Assembly: GCA_020344215.1 (NCBI GenBank)
Contig: CP070815.1
Span: forward strand, 256,361-320,360
Source of the DNA: Gemmatimonadota bacterium
Lineage (GTDB): Bacteria > Gemmatimonadota > Gemmatimonadetes > Palauibacterales > KS3-K002
Reading direction: 5' to 3'
Length of the DNA stretch: 64,000 bases
Shown here piece by piece: positions 53,004 to 63,751 of the stretch (the stretch's first letter is position 1; every line of letters starts with the position of its first letter). The notes beneath the pieces were generated by a model, which was not told the DNA's origin, did no database searches, and worked only from the letters and a program-made list of their open reading frames with translations. Both the position numbers and the translations under genes were made by a program.

Positions 53004-53633
53004 ATGCTCCGCAGGATCGCGCTCGTCGCCCTCCTACTCGGCACGCTTGCCAGGCCGCTCGAGGGCCAGGTGCAGGTGGGGCTGTCCGGGTTCGCCGGTG
53101 GCTTCCTGCCGGTGAGCGACCTGTTCGAAGAGCTCAACCTGGCAGGACGGATCATTGCCAACCTCGGTCAGGAACCGGGACCTCTGGTTGGCGGGCGGCT
53201 GACGGTGTGGATCTCGCGAATCGCAGTCGATGCCGAACTCGGTTACGCGTTCTCGGACGTCGACCTGCCCAGCGTGATAGTCGACCTCGGCCTCGACAAC
53301 GGCGCCTCCGCCTTCATCGGCTCCTTGAACGTGGCGTACGCGATCTTCCAGGCGCCCTTCAGCCCGTTGAGTATCTTCGTATCGGGCGGCGGCGGATTCG
53401 TGAGCCGCAGCGGAACGTTCTTCGATATCTTCGAGGGTACGGCGGACGTTGCCGGAGTCCTGGGAGTCGGCGTTCGCTACGGGCTGAGTCGTGGGACGCA
53501 ACTACGCTTCGACCTGCGCGACTACATTTCATCCTTCGCCCCGACGCGCGGGTCAGACGAATTCGACTCTATGTTGCAGCACGATGTGATTGTGACGGTG
53601 GGACTGGAGTTCCTTTTCACGCCTGTGCAATAG
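53004..53633 (+). CDS. small outer-membrane beta-barrel-like protein 1
   Basis: The 209-residue protein has a signal peptide (IALVALLLGTLARPLEGQ). Alternating beta strands follow, with aromatic ends (GRLTVWISRIAVDAELGYAF, LNVAYAIFQAPFSPLSIFVS, VGLEFLF). The motif LRFDLRDYISSF near residue 165 is shared with the two other barrels at 58.0 and 59.6 kb (RLDVRDYISSY). It probably folds as a small eight-stranded barrel. Function unknown. TGGAGG is eight bases before the ATG; an upstream GTG at 52950 is rejected. It converges with kinase 1, five bases between stops. Confidence 0.75.
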   Translation: MLRRIALVALLLGTLARPLEGQVQVGLSGFAGGFLPVSDLFEELNLAGRIIANLGQEPGPLVGGRLTVWISRIAVDAELGYAFSDVDLPSVIVDLGLDNGASAFIGSLNVAYAIFQAPFSPLSIFVSGGGGFVSRSGTFFDIFEGTADVAGVLGVGVRYGLSRGTQLRFDLRDYISSFAPTRGSDEFDSMLQHDVIVTVGLEFLFTPVQ

Positions 53634-53638
53634 GACGT

Positions 53639-55675
53639 CTAGCGCTGGACGCGCTCGAGCCGCCAGCCCTCGTCAGCCAAGGTGAAGAACATCCTCAGCG
53701 AGACGTCCCAGCTGCGCCACTCGCCGGTTCGGTCGAGGCGGAACCTCATCTTCTGCTTGACCCGGACCTCGGCATCGTGGAGGCGGACGTCCATCCCCTG
53801 CACTTCGATGCTCACCGACAGCTCATCGGCGCGCTCAAACCAAATGTCGTAGAGCTCGGCGTCCTCGCCGGGAATAGTCGCCTGGTAGACCTGCTGCTCG
53901 AGACGCGTCATGTCGTACGCTTCCAGCGCCTCCCGGTAGCTCTCGATGAGCGAGGTGATGGCCTCGCGTGGCGGAGCCGGCGCGGCAGGCTCGGCGGCCG
54001 CGGCGTCGTCCGTGTCGCCCGCCTGCCCTTCCGGTCCCTCCGGCGGTGGTGTCTCCGTCTGCGCCCCAGAGGAGTCTAGCTGAGTTACTGCAGCGGCATT
54101 TGCCAGCTCCTGCAACCGCAGTCGCGCCTGACGCTCGAGCTCCTCGAAATCGCTCCTGGCAGTGGCGAAACCGACCGCCGCCGTGACGATCCGGCCGTCA
54201 CGCAGATCGCTCCGGGCACCGCTGAGCAGGCGGTCGACCTGGGCGAATCGGGCCGCGAAGATCGTGTCCGCGCCAGCGAGTCGCGCAGCTTCCCGGGCGT
54301 CTTCCGCCTCCGACCTGGCCTGCTGCGCCCGGGCCCGCTCGCCAGCGAGCTCGTCCCGCTCTGAGGGGCCGGTGTTCGCTCCCCCGGTCTCCCCAGGGCG
54401 GCCGCCCCGGGGTGCTTGAAAACCACCTTCCGGTGCCGTCCCGGCGCCGCTGGGTCCGCCCGAGCTCGTCGAGTCGAGCCCCGTCGTGTCGCCTGGCACC
54501 GCAAGACCCTCCTGCTCCGCCCGAACGTTGATCTCGGCCAGGCGAGCCTCGTCGTGACCTGCGGCGGAGGTCCGCTGCTGCCAGATCGCGAAACCGGCGG
54601 CGACGACGGCGAGCGCAAGGGTGCCGCCGAGTGCCACCCAGCGGCTGCGACGGCGCCGCCGGGCCTGCGATGGCGGTGCGGCAGCCTCCTGACGCTCCCG
54701 TGGCCCGGCCCGAGCTGGGCCCAGAGCGCGGAGCAGCTCGCCCATGTTGGGGAAGCGCTCGTTCGGATCCTTGCGGATCGCCCGTTCGATGACGGCGCGC
54801 AGATCCGCCGGGACATCCGGGCGCACCTTCCCGAGCGACTCGGGATACTCGTGCACGTGCTTGTAGACGATGCCGGCCAGCGAGTCAGCGCTGAAGGGGA
54901 AACAGCCGGCGAGCATCTCGTAGGCCACCAGCCCGAGGGAGTACTGGTCGGCGCGGCCATCGATATTCTCGACCCCCTCGCACTGCTCCGGCGACATGAA
55001 GTACGGCGTGCCCATCATGTCGCCGGGGCGCGTGAGCGTCGTCGCGGTACCCAGGGCCTTGGCGATCCCGAAATCGGTGAGCAGCAGCCGGCCGTCGCGA
55101 CTGCCTTCGAGGAGCATGTTCTCCGGCTTGATGTCGCGATGGATCACGTCGCGCCCGTGCGCGTAGCTGAGGGCGTCGGCTGCCTCACGCAGGTAGCGGC
55201 GGCAGAGCTCAGCGCTGAGTTGCGGGGTCTGTTTCAAGACCTGCCGCAGGCTGGGCCCGGCGACGTAAGGCATCGTGAAGAAATGGAGGCCGGCGCGCTC
55301 CGAGACCTGGAAGACAGCGACTATGTTAGGGTGGTTGAGCTTGCCTGCAGTGCGGGCCTCGCGCTGGAATCGCTGCACGATCTCCGCGTGCTCGGAGAGC
55401 GCGGGTGGCAGCACTTTGAGAGCCACACGCCGTTCGAGGGCCAACTCGTGCGCCAGATACACACGGCCCATCCCACCACGGCCCAACTCACGAACAATCT
55501 TGAACTCGCCGGCGGTCGCGGTTCTGAGACGATCGAGCAACCCCGTCGGGTCCGAGGCCGAGGACGCCAGCAGGTCGTCCTCCTGCTCACCAGGCGCCGG
55601 TTTGCCGCAGCGCGGGCAGCAGAGGCTGTCTTGGGAGAGTAGGGTGCCACAGTCGGGACAGGTCGCCATAACCAC
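53639..55675 (-). CDS. membrane serine/threonine kinase 1 with Zn ribbon and C-terminal sensor-like domain
   Basis: The 678-residue protein has an N-terminal four-cysteine ribbon (C6, C9, C20, C23). The kinase domain (about 58-318) has GRGGMGRVYL, K87, Glu106, HRD Asp181 and DFG Asp201. Arginine-rich stop sequence and one membrane helix (about 346-365, ALGGTLALAVVAAGFAIW) follow. Outside the membrane lie a low-complexity linker, one helical repeat (AREAARLAGADTIFAARFAQ onward), and a C-terminal domain of about 100 residues (SLIESYREALEAYDMTRLEQ). That domain is homologous to the ends of kinases 2 and 3 and looks NTF2-like. GTG at 55675 or ATG at 55669 may be the start. Ligand and targets are unknown. 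Confidence 0.9.
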   Translation of the reverse strand: MVMATCPDCGTLLSQDSLCCPRCGKPAPGEQEDDLLASSASDPTGLLDRLRTATAGEFKIVRELGRGGMGRVYLAHELALERRVALKVLPPALSEHAEIVQRFQREARTAGKLNHPNIVAVFQVSERAGLHFFTMPYVAGPSLRQVLKQTPQLSAELCRRYLREAADALSYAHGRDVIHRDIKPENMLLEGSRDGRLLLTDFGIAKALGTATTLTRPGDMMGTPYFMSPEQCEGVENIDGRADQYSLGLVAYEMLAGCFPFSADSLAGIVYKHVHEYPESLGKVRPDVPADLRAVIERAIRKDPNERFPNMGELLRALGPARAGPRERQEAAAPPSQARRRRRSRWVALGGTLALAVVAAGFAIWQQRTSAAGHDEARLAEINVRAEQEGLAVPGDTTGLDSTSSGGPSGAGTAPEGGFQAPRGGRPGETGGANTGPSERDELAGERARAQQARSEAEDAREAARLAGADTIFAARFAQVDRLLSGARSDLRDGRIVTAAVGFATARSDFEELERQARLRLQELANAAAVTQLDSSGAQTETPPPEGPEGQAGDTDDAAAAEPAAPAPPREAITSLIESYREALEAYDMTRLEQQVYQATIPGEDAELYDIWFERADELSVSIEVQGMDVRLHDAEVRVKQKMRFRLDRTGEWRSWDVSLRMFFTLADEGWRLERVQR

Positions 55676-55734
55676 GAACCGAGTCGGGCGGACGCGTTGT
55701 CGGGGGTCGTGAATCGCGGGGGAGACGCGTTGCT

Positions 55735-55763
55735 AAGTTACTTCGGTGTGGGTGCTTATACAA
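55735..55763 (-). promoter_or_regulatory. candidate promoter of kinase 1
   Basis: TTGTAT (55763-55758) and TAACTT (55740-55735) are 17 bases apart on the minus strand; leader about 53 nt. The TAACTT box recurs at the kinase 2 promoter. Confidence 0.4.
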
Positions 55764-55784
55764 GCGGGCGAAGATAGGCCGGGA

Positions 55785-57779
<1,995 letters not shown>

Positions 57780-57840
57780 ATCGCCTACAGCGGGGGAGCT
57801 ACATACGGGGAGGTCTTAGGCTGGCACAGAGGGGAACATT

Positions 57841-57869
57841 AAGTTACTGCCTAGCGGGCGAGCCGGCAA
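57841..57869 (-). promoter_or_regulatory. candidate promoter of kinase 2
   Basis: TTGCCG (57869-57864) and TAACTT (57846-57841) are 17 bases apart; leader about 55 nt. Confidence 0.45.
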
Positions 57870-57916
57870 CGCCAGATGTTTACACCGCCAAGGGCAGCTA
57901 CGGCTGGCGCTTTTCC

Positions 57917-57945
57917 TTGCGCAAAGGCCGGTCTCTGCCTAGCTT
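57917..57945 (+). promoter_or_regulatory. candidate promoter of barrel gene 2
   Basis: TTGCGC (57917-57922) and TAGCTT (57940-57945) are 17 bases apart. Divergent from the kinase 2 promoter, about 47 bases away. Confidence 0.4.
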
Positions 57946-58045
57946 AGCCTCCGACCCCTGCCTGCCGGTCCCCTCCCCCATGTGCACCGGTTCCGAGGGA
58001 CCACCTCTACCACAGTCTACATCGCAGCAGCGAGAAAGATCCGCT

Positions 58046-58726
58046 ATGCGTACTACTCTGATCAGCGCCGCTCTTTTGCTGCTGCTCGCCTGGCCGGGCT
58101 CTTCCGCCGCCCAGGACGAGAAGCTGACCACGATCACACCGTTCGCCGGGTTCTACCTCGCGATGTCGGACCTGGTGGATAACCAGAGAGTGCCGAGCGC
58201 GGGTCCCATCGATCCGGATAATGTCACCATTACCCAACAGAGCGGATTGGCTTTCGGGGTGCGGGTCAGCCGAACGCTGAGCGGCCGTCTGTGGCTGGAG
58301 GCCGAGTTTCAGTACGCGATCAGCGACGTGAAGATCAGCGCCACGCGCCGCGAACCGCTACCCCAGGACACCTGGAAAGGCGGCGGCCGAGTCATGACGC
58401 TAGGGGCCAACGTCCTCTGGGAGGCCTACCGAGCACCGTTCACCCCGTTCGGGATCCATCTGGTGGGCGGCTTGGCCGCGGTGAACCGCAGCGGTGAGTT
58501 CTTTGATGAGGGGGGGTTCTTCTTCGACGAAAAGCTCGATGGCGGGACGGCCATCGCCGCGGTTGCAGGACTCGGAGCCCGCTACGGCTTCAGCGGGCGG
58601 TTCGGCGTTCGCCTCGACGTCCGCGATTACATCTCCAGTTACTCCCAGTCCGTACCGAGCGGCGACTTCGACGCGGTGCTGCAGAACGATATCTGGATTA
58701 CGGGCGGCGTCGAGATCACACTGTGA
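58046..58726 (+). CDS. small outer-membrane beta-barrel-like protein 2
   Basis: The 226-residue protein has signal peptide TLISAALLLLLAWPGSSAAQ. Its strand pattern is similar to barrels 1 and 3 (LWLEAEFQYAISDVKI, GVRLDVRDYISSYSQ, then the strand ending ITGGVEITL). It has an extra loop around residues 150-175 with acidic and aromatic residues. ATG 58046 follows GAGAAAG. It converges on the lipoprotein gene with seven bases between stops. Probably a barrel; specific function unknown. Confidence 0.7.
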   Translation: MRTTLISAALLLLLAWPGSSAAQDEKLTTITPFAGFYLAMSDLVDNQRVPSAGPIDPDNVTITQQSGLAFGVRVSRTLSGRLWLEAEFQYAISDVKISATRREPLPQDTWKGGGRVMTLGANVLWEAYRAPFTPFGIHLVGGLAAVNRSGEFFDEGGFFFDEKLDGGTAIAAVAGLGARYGFSGRFGVRLDVRDYISSYSQSVPSGDFDAVLQNDIWITGGVEITL

Positions 58727-58733
58727 CCTCGGT

Positions 58734-59438
58734 CTAGAGCGGGGCAGCTACCGTCAAGCCCTCGACCCGGTACTCGACCTCCAATAGGAAATAAGAGCCG
58801 CTCAGGCCTCCTGTGATCTCCACCTCGTTGTAACGCTCAAGCTCGATCCAGGTACTCGAGGTTGGGTCGTTGACATCGGCCGGCACCACGAACTCTCCGC
58901 TGTCATCCACATCGAAGTCCCAATCGGGAGAGAAGAGCGAGGCGCTCTGGGCTTTCAGATCCGAGACCCAGCTAACGGTGAGGGGCTGATTTGCCGGGAT
59001 CGTCTCATCGGGCTGCGGCTCGAGGATTTCGTGGATCCCGATGTTGCCCAGCACCACGTCGCGGACGTACATGTCGTCCTTGACGACGTCCAGTTTCAAG
59101 TCTCCCGAGGCAGCCCCGTTTACCGCTGCCGTGTAGAGACCCGCCGTACCGCCCTCCTGCAGGGTGACCGTCTCGCGGTCCCACACGATCGTCACGATGG
59201 CCCCGGAGACGGCAGCGCCAGATCCGTCCTCGACATCGACGACGAAGTCGGCAACGAACCCGCCGGGATTCAGCTCCAGATCCACCTCGGCTACCACCAG
59301 AAGCGTCTCGTTGCCGGTCCCACCGCTGTTCTTGTCCTCCACCGGTCCGATTGGGTCAGCATCGCTGCAGCTGGCCACTAGGGTGGCGAACACCAGCGCA
59401 ACAATCGCCCTGAGCGCGTTCCTATCCACAGTCTTCAC
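58734..59438 (-). CDS. lipoprotein with immunoglobulin-like/beta-sandwich region
   Basis: The 234-residue product has a lipoprotein signal (ALVFATLVASCSDADPIG, lipobox VASC). A beta-rich mature part follows (VAEVDLELNPGGFVADFVVDV, SGAIVTIVWDRETVTL), resembling bacterial Ig-like domains and DUF-type carbohydrate- or peptide-binding sandwiches. The acidic WDFDVDDSGEF block may bind a cation. No family call is possible. The start is a GTG at 59438 with GAGAGG only four bases away; a GTG at 59429 is the alternative. It lies between barrels 2 and 3. Confidence 0.6.
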   Translation of the reverse strand: MKTVDRNALRAIVALVFATLVASCSDADPIGPVEDKNSGGTGNETLLVVAEVDLELNPGGFVADFVVDVEDGSGAAVSGAIVTIVWDRETVTLQEGGTAGLYTAAVNGAASGDLKLDVVKDDMYVRDVVLGNIGIHEILEPQPDETIPANQPLTVSWVSDLKAQSASLFSPDWDFDVDDSGEFVVPADVNDPTSSTWIELERYNEVEITGGLSGSYFLLEVEYRVEGLTVAAPL

Positions 59439-59591
59439 CTCTCACGAGAGCTGATAAGGGACATCCGGGGGGGCGTACGGGGAAGGACAGCCTGGAGAGT
59501 CAAGATAATCTCGCCTGGCGCAGCGGTCAATTTTAACCAGATTCTCGCGCCGCCGGGTGACACTTTCCCCGGGCGCTGTGGTGGTGCTATC

Positions 59592-59620
59592 TTGGGACGC
59601 CAGCCAACTCGTTTGATAAC
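59592..59620 (+). promoter_or_regulatory. candidate promoter of barrel gene 3
   Basis: TTGGGA (59592-59597) and GATAAC (59615-59620) are 17 bases apart. The leader would be about 15 nt with GGAGG before the ATG. Confidence 0.4.
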
Positions 59621-59641
59621 CCACAGCACGGAGGTCTCGCA

Positions 59642-60298
59642 ATGCACCGGTACCGTGCGGTAGTTCTCGCGCTCGCGCTCGTCGTGGTGCCGTCGTCCCT
59701 GTCAGCGCAGGCGCAATTCGCCGTCAGCGCGTTCGGTGGAGTTTATCTACCCGCTGCTGACTTGCTTGAGGGCACCTTCGCAATCGACGGCGGGGTCAGG
59801 CTGAAGTACGGACAGAAGACGTCGGCCGTTCTGGGTGGGCGCGCCGCGGTCTGGCCGACCGACCGGATCGGGATCGAGGCAGAGTTCGCCTACCTGCCCA
59901 GCAAGGTAGAGGGGACGTGGGTGGGGGGCGACCTAGTGCCGCAAACCGGCGAAGACGATGCCAGCGTGTTCCTTGGCAGCCTGAACCTGATGTACAGCCT
60001 GATCCGTCCGCCGCTCGAACCGTTCTCGTTGTACGTCTCGGGTGGCATCGGCTACGTGAGCCGGGGCGGTGATTTCTTCGACATCCTCGAAGATAATAGC
60101 GACATCGCCGGCGTGTTCGGGGTCGGGTTCAAGTACGGCATCGCCCGGAGCACGTGGCTGCGCCTTGACGTGCGCGACTACATCTCAAGCTACGAGGAGA
60201 AGGCGCTGAGCGAGGTCGCAACGGAGGGCGGAGAATCGAAGATGCAGAACGACCTGTTGATAGTGGCGTCGGTCGAGCTCGTCTTCGGAGGGAGCTGA
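59642..60298 (+). CDS. small outer-membrane beta-barrel-like protein 3
   Basis: The 218-residue protein has signal peptide AVVLALALVVVPSSLSAQ. Its mature strands are close to barrel 1: GGVYLPAADLLEG, LNLMYSLIRPPLEPFSLYV, FFDILEDNSDIAGVFGVGFK and LRLDVRDYISSYEE. It shares the xFDIxE...AGVxGVGxxYG block with barrel 1. GGAGG precedes the ATG. It converges with kinase 3, six bases between stops. Confidence 0.75.
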   Translation: MHRYRAVVLALALVVVPSSLSAQAQFAVSAFGGVYLPAADLLEGTFAIDGGVRLKYGQKTSAVLGGRAAVWPTDRIGIEAEFAYLPSKVEGTWVGGDLVPQTGEDDASVFLGSLNLMYSLIRPPLEPFSLYVSGGIGYVSRGGDFFDILEDNSDIAGVFGVGFKYGIARSTWLRLDVRDYISSYEEKALSEVATEGGESKMQNDLLIVASVELVFGGS

Positions 60299-60304
60299 GG
60301 TCGG

Positions 60305-63073
60305 CTAGCGACGCCGAGTCCGGGTAAGGCGCCAGACGCCTCGCTCGGCCTCGAACTCCAGCCGAAACCTCTCGTCAACCGCGGCACGCTCGCCGGTCCT
60401 GGCCTGCCGCGCCTCGATCCGCAGCTGCAGGTCGACGGTAGCACGACTGCCGTCGACCTGGAGGTTCCGTTCCACGACCTCCAGGTTCATGTCGTCCGCC
60501 CTTCGGAACCAGGCGTCGAGCAGATCCCGGTCACGGCCCGGCACGTCGCCCTTGTACAGCTCACCGGCCATCCGGCCCATGTCCTCCTGCTCGAACGCCT
60601 GGATGAAAGCATTGACGAGGTCCAGGATCACGGTCTCGGCCAAGGGCTCCGGGGGCTCTTCCGCCGCCGCGGGCTCCGCCTCCAGCGCTGCGGCTTCAGC
60701 CTGCTGCGCCGCCACCAGCTCCGCTGCCAGCAGCGCGTAGGCATCCCGGGCTCCCTCGAACAGCCGTTGGGCCTCGGCGTATTGGCTGCGCTGCGCTCTC
60801 TGCGCCGCTTGGTCGCGTGTCCTGTCGGCGGCTGCCAGCCGATCAGGCTCGCGCTCCTCCGCTCCCACGGCAAGCGCGGAACCCCTCTGCTGTAGCATCT
60901 CGCTACGGACCCGGCGCAGCCGCGTCTGCCACGCGTCGGTCGCCCGCCCGGCCAGCGTCTCGTACTCGCCGGCCAGGAGCTGGAAGGCCGCGGCCGCATC
61001 GTCAAACCGCCCCTGCTCGAGTGCCTGCTCCGCGCCCTGCAGGCCGGAATCGAGACGATCGAGATCAGAGCTGAGGAGGGTCGCAGCTCCCGCGTTCACT
61101 GCGGCCTGCCGCTCGGTACTCGCCCGTGCGCGGGCCTGTTGGGCGGCAGCTTCCGCCGCAGCCTCGGCGGCCTCCCCCGCTTCACGCCCCGCCTCGTCCT
61201 CGAGCCCTCGATAGGCCAGGATCAAGTCGGAGTACACGGTCAGAGCGTCACCGTACTGCTCATTCATGTAGAGGCGCTCGGCCTCTTCGTATTGCCGGTT
61301 GAACCCGTCGAGCCGATCCCCGAACAGATTACCTACCCCAGCGGCGATAGCACTTTGACGGGCCGTGGACGCCAGACGCCGGGCTTCTTCAGCGCGTGGC
61401 CGGGCGGCGGCGGTGCCGGCGGGCGTGCCCTCGACCGGCCCCGGCTCGGCGCCCGCGGGCTCAACAGCCACCTCGTCCGTACCCGTCTCTGCCGGAGCGG
61501 TCTGATCACCACCAGGCGGCGATACCTCCGCAAGCGCCTCGCCGCCAGGCGCCGCCTCGCCGGTCGTCGCCTCCGCGGGCTCGGGTGTCTCCTGGCCCCC
61601 GGCGACCGAGACGCCCGTTTCCTCGGATACGACCGATTCCTGCGGCGCCGCGCCGGTGTCGGGCTTCAGCGGCCCGAAGATGAAGAGGGCGGCCACGATC
61701 GCCACAACCGCTGCTCCGCCGCCGTAGAGTAATGCGCGCGGCACACCCGGCCGTCGTGCCTCTCCCAAGAGCCCCGCCTCGGGCACCGCCTCGGCCTGGG
61801 CCGCGGCGGGCGCCTCCCAGGGCTGGGTGCCGGAGACCGACCAGGGGTCCGAGGTATCTACGGGGGGCTCGACAGCGGGCACGGGTGTCGGCTCCGGCGT
61901 CTTCAGCGTCGGTTCCTCAGCGGCTGCCGCCCAAGGCTCCGGCGTTGTCACCGTCGGCTCGGGCTCCTCCTCCGGTTCCGCCGTCTCCGGTGTCGTCTCC
62001 CCCACCGGCACCGGGCGCGGGGTCCGCGGCGGCGTGGGCACACGGACGGTGGTCGCCTCGCTCCCCGGGGGTGGCATGGGCTCGGTCCGGCCTTCCTCTT
62101 CCTCCTCGGCCAGCTCGACCCCCCAGGGACCTTCCAGGGCCGCCAGGAAGGCGTCCATGGTCGGGAACCGCTCGTCCCGGTCCTTGCGGATGGCCCGATG
62201 GATCGCCTCGCGCAGGTGGCGCGGCGCCTCGGGTCGCACCTCATCCAGGCTGGGCGGCTCCTCGAAGCGATGCTTGTACATGAGTTCCGCCAGGTTGTCC
62301 GCCCGGATCGGTCGCTCGCCGGCGAGCATCTCGTAGCCGATGAGGCCGAGGGAGTACTGGTCCGCCCGCCCGTCCAAGTCCTGCCGCCCTTCCCCCTGCT
62401 CCGGCGACATGTATTGCGGCGTGCCGAGCAGGTCGCCTGGTGTCGTCAGCGTCTTCTCCGCGGTCAGCGCCTTGGCGATGCCAAAGTCGGTGAGGATGAC
62501 GCGGTCGCGCTCCGTATCGATCAGGATGTTGTCCGGCTTCACATCGCGATGAACGACGCCGCGGCGGTGGGCGTAGGCGAGCGCGTCCGCCGCCTGAGTC
62601 AGGTAGCGGAAGACCCTTTCGAGTGGCGGCTGCGGGCAGTCGCGCAGATAGACGCGCAGGCTCTCACCGCTGATGTAGGGGACAGTGAAGAAGGTGAGGC
62701 CACCCTCATTGTAGATCTCGTAGACCTGGATGATGTTGGGGTGATCGAGCTTGCCCTGGGTGCGCGCCTCGCGCATGAAGCGCTCGACGATCTCGGGATC
62801 GTAGCCGAGCAGCGGGAGTAGCACCTTGATGGCGACCTGCCGATCGAGCGACTTCTGGAAGCCGAGGAAGACCACTGCCATCCCGCCGCGCCCCAGCTCG
62901 CGGATGATCTCGTACTTGTCCTCGGTGGCCGCCTTCAGCCGCTCGAAAATCTCGCGGCCCTGAGGCGAAAACGTGGGGTCCTCCGGTTTGCGGCCGGGCA
63001 CCGGCGTACCGCACTGCGAGCAGTATAGGCTGCCGTCAGGAAGGGGCGTGGCGCAGTGGGTACAGACGGGCAC
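60305..63073 (-). CDS. membrane serine/threonine kinase 3 with Zn ribbon and three helical repeats
   Basis: The 922-residue protein is the largest of the three. It has a ribbon (C4, C7, C18, C21) and a kinase domain (about 54-315) with GRGGMAVVFL, K83, Glu102, HRD Asp177 and DFG Asp196. A long Pro/Thr/Glu linker leads to the membrane helix (LLYGGGAAVVAIVAALFIFG, about 457-476). The outer part has three helical units, starting near ARRLASTARQSAIAAG, RARASTERQAAVNAG and VRSEMLQQRGSALAVG. The terminal domain (LDLVNAFIQAFEQEDMGRMA) is shared with kinases 1 and 2. The start is a GTG (63073) with GAGG close by. Ligand unknown. Confidence 0.92.
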   Translation of the reverse strand: MPVCTHCATPLPDGSLYCSQCGTPVPGRKPEDPTFSPQGREIFERLKAATEDKYEIIRELGRGGMAVVFLGFQKSLDRQVAIKVLLPLLGYDPEIVERFMREARTQGKLDHPNIIQVYEIYNEGGLTFFTVPYISGESLRVYLRDCPQPPLERVFRYLTQAADALAYAHRRGVVHRDVKPDNILIDTERDRVILTDFGIAKALTAEKTLTTPGDLLGTPQYMSPEQGEGRQDLDGRADQYSLGLIGYEMLAGERPIRADNLAELMYKHRFEEPPSLDEVRPEAPRHLREAIHRAIRKDRDERFPTMDAFLAALEGPWGVELAEEEEEGRTEPMPPPGSEATTVRVPTPPRTPRPVPVGETTPETAEPEEEPEPTVTTPEPWAAAAEEPTLKTPEPTPVPAVEPPVDTSDPWSVSGTQPWEAPAAAQAEAVPEAGLLGEARRPGVPRALLYGGGAAVVAIVAALFIFGPLKPDTGAAPQESVVSEETGVSVAGGQETPEPAEATTGEAAPGGEALAEVSPPGGDQTAPAETGTDEVAVEPAGAEPGPVEGTPAGTAAARPRAEEARRLASTARQSAIAAGVGNLFGDRLDGFNRQYEEAERLYMNEQYGDALTVYSDLILAYRGLEDEAGREAGEAAEAAAEAAAQQARARASTERQAAVNAGAATLLSSDLDRLDSGLQGAEQALEQGRFDDAAAAFQLLAGEYETLAGRATDAWQTRLRRVRSEMLQQRGSALAVGAEEREPDRLAAADRTRDQAAQRAQRSQYAEAQRLFEGARDAYALLAAELVAAQQAEAAALEAEPAAAEEPPEPLAETVILDLVNAFIQAFEQEDMGRMAGELYKGDVPGRDRDLLDAWFRRADDMNLEVVERNLQVDGSRATVDLQLRIEARQARTGERAAVDERFRLEFEAERGVWRLTRTRRR

Positions 63074-63128
63074 AGCCTCAGATTCCCCGGAAAAGAGACG
63101 TCAGGGCCGATCGCACGAACATGCGCGG

Positions 63129-63157
63129 AATCTAGTCGGGGCCCGGGGAGCCAGCAA
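63129..63157 (-). promoter_or_regulatory. candidate promoter of kinase 3
   Basis: TTGCTG (63157-63152) and TAGATT (63134-63129) are 17 bases apart; leader about 50 nt, like those of kinases 1 and 2. The -35 abuts the G-rich repeat that begins near 63160. Confidence 0.45.
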
Positions 63158-63175
63158 ATAGGAATCGGGGATTCC

Positions 63176-63624
63176 GGGAGTCGGGGGTTCGGGGAGGGCC
63201 GGAGGGAATCAGGCTCGGGAACGTTTGGCGTTCCTTCGCGCCGTGGCGATACCGGTAACAAGAATGGCGATCAGTCCGTCAGTTTCCCCTGCCGCCTCCT
63301 CTTACCGCCGACGGGTCGGCGATCTTCAGTAGCACCAACAGCTTAAGCCACACCATCGTCTCGCGGAGCTCCTTCAGGCATACCTTCATCTTATGAATGA
63401 AGTGGCCGGGTGATTCGGAGCACCGGGCTTCCGCGCAGTTGGCGGCCGGCGACGTGCTGCAGCGGGTCAGTTGGGCCGCAACGTGACGGCCGATATCGGA
63501 AGACGGCAAATCCGCGGCCAGGAGACAGTTCCTAGCCCCCAAGGCCACCAATCGATCCTCGAGCTCGGAGGCACGCTCGCTCAGGTTGCTCATACGTCCC
63601 CACCTCCCCGAACCCCCGAATCCC
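63176..63624. mobile_element. IVP gene bracketed by terminal inverted repeats
   Basis: TCGGGGGTTCGGGGAGG (63181-63197) recurs as an exact complement at 63603-63619. With one mismatch the match extends to 22 bases (GGGA-n-TCGGGGG... on the left). The repeats enclose the four-helix-bundle gene and little else. Intervening sequences in 23S rRNA have the same plan (stem-forming ends around an IVP gene), but here it is outside rRNA. The motif also matches the repeats at 29.9 and 51.9 kb. Confidence 0.55.
63279..63593 (-). CDS. four-helix-bundle protein (23S rRNA intervening-sequence type)
   Basis: The 104-residue product, from the ATG at 63593, matches the TIGR02436/IVP four-helix-bundle family. 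DLPSSDIGRHVAAQLTRCST is followed by SPAANCAEARCSES, then FIHKMKVCLKELRETMVWLK. Family proteins are encoded in 23S rRNA intervening sequences or near retroelements and are thought to bind nucleic acid. GGAGG precedes the ATG. A longer frame to 63665 runs into the inverted repeat and is rejected. It is the only gene inside the repeat element. Confidence 0.75.
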   Translation of the reverse strand: MSNLSERASELEDRLVALGARNCLLAADLPSSDIGRHVAAQLTRCSTSPAANCAEARCSESPGHFIHKMKVCLKELRETMVWLKLLVLLKIADPSAVRGGGRGN

Positions 63625-63697
63625 AACCGACTTCCTCCTTGACCCTCCAATATCCGCCCGCCCATCAGCGGACCGTCATCGTACAGAGACTCGCCAG

Positions 63698-63731
63698 AGA
63701 AAAGGGCCCGGCAACCAGCCCGGGCCCTTCG
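63698..63731 (-). terminator. groEL intrinsic terminator
   Basis: AGGGCCCGG and CCGGGCCCT form a ten-pair stem with an eight-base loop, followed by TTTTC on the minus strand. It begins about 20 bases after the groEL stop. Confidence 0.8.
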
Positions 63732-63751
63732 ATGCCGCAGCAGCCTGCGGA

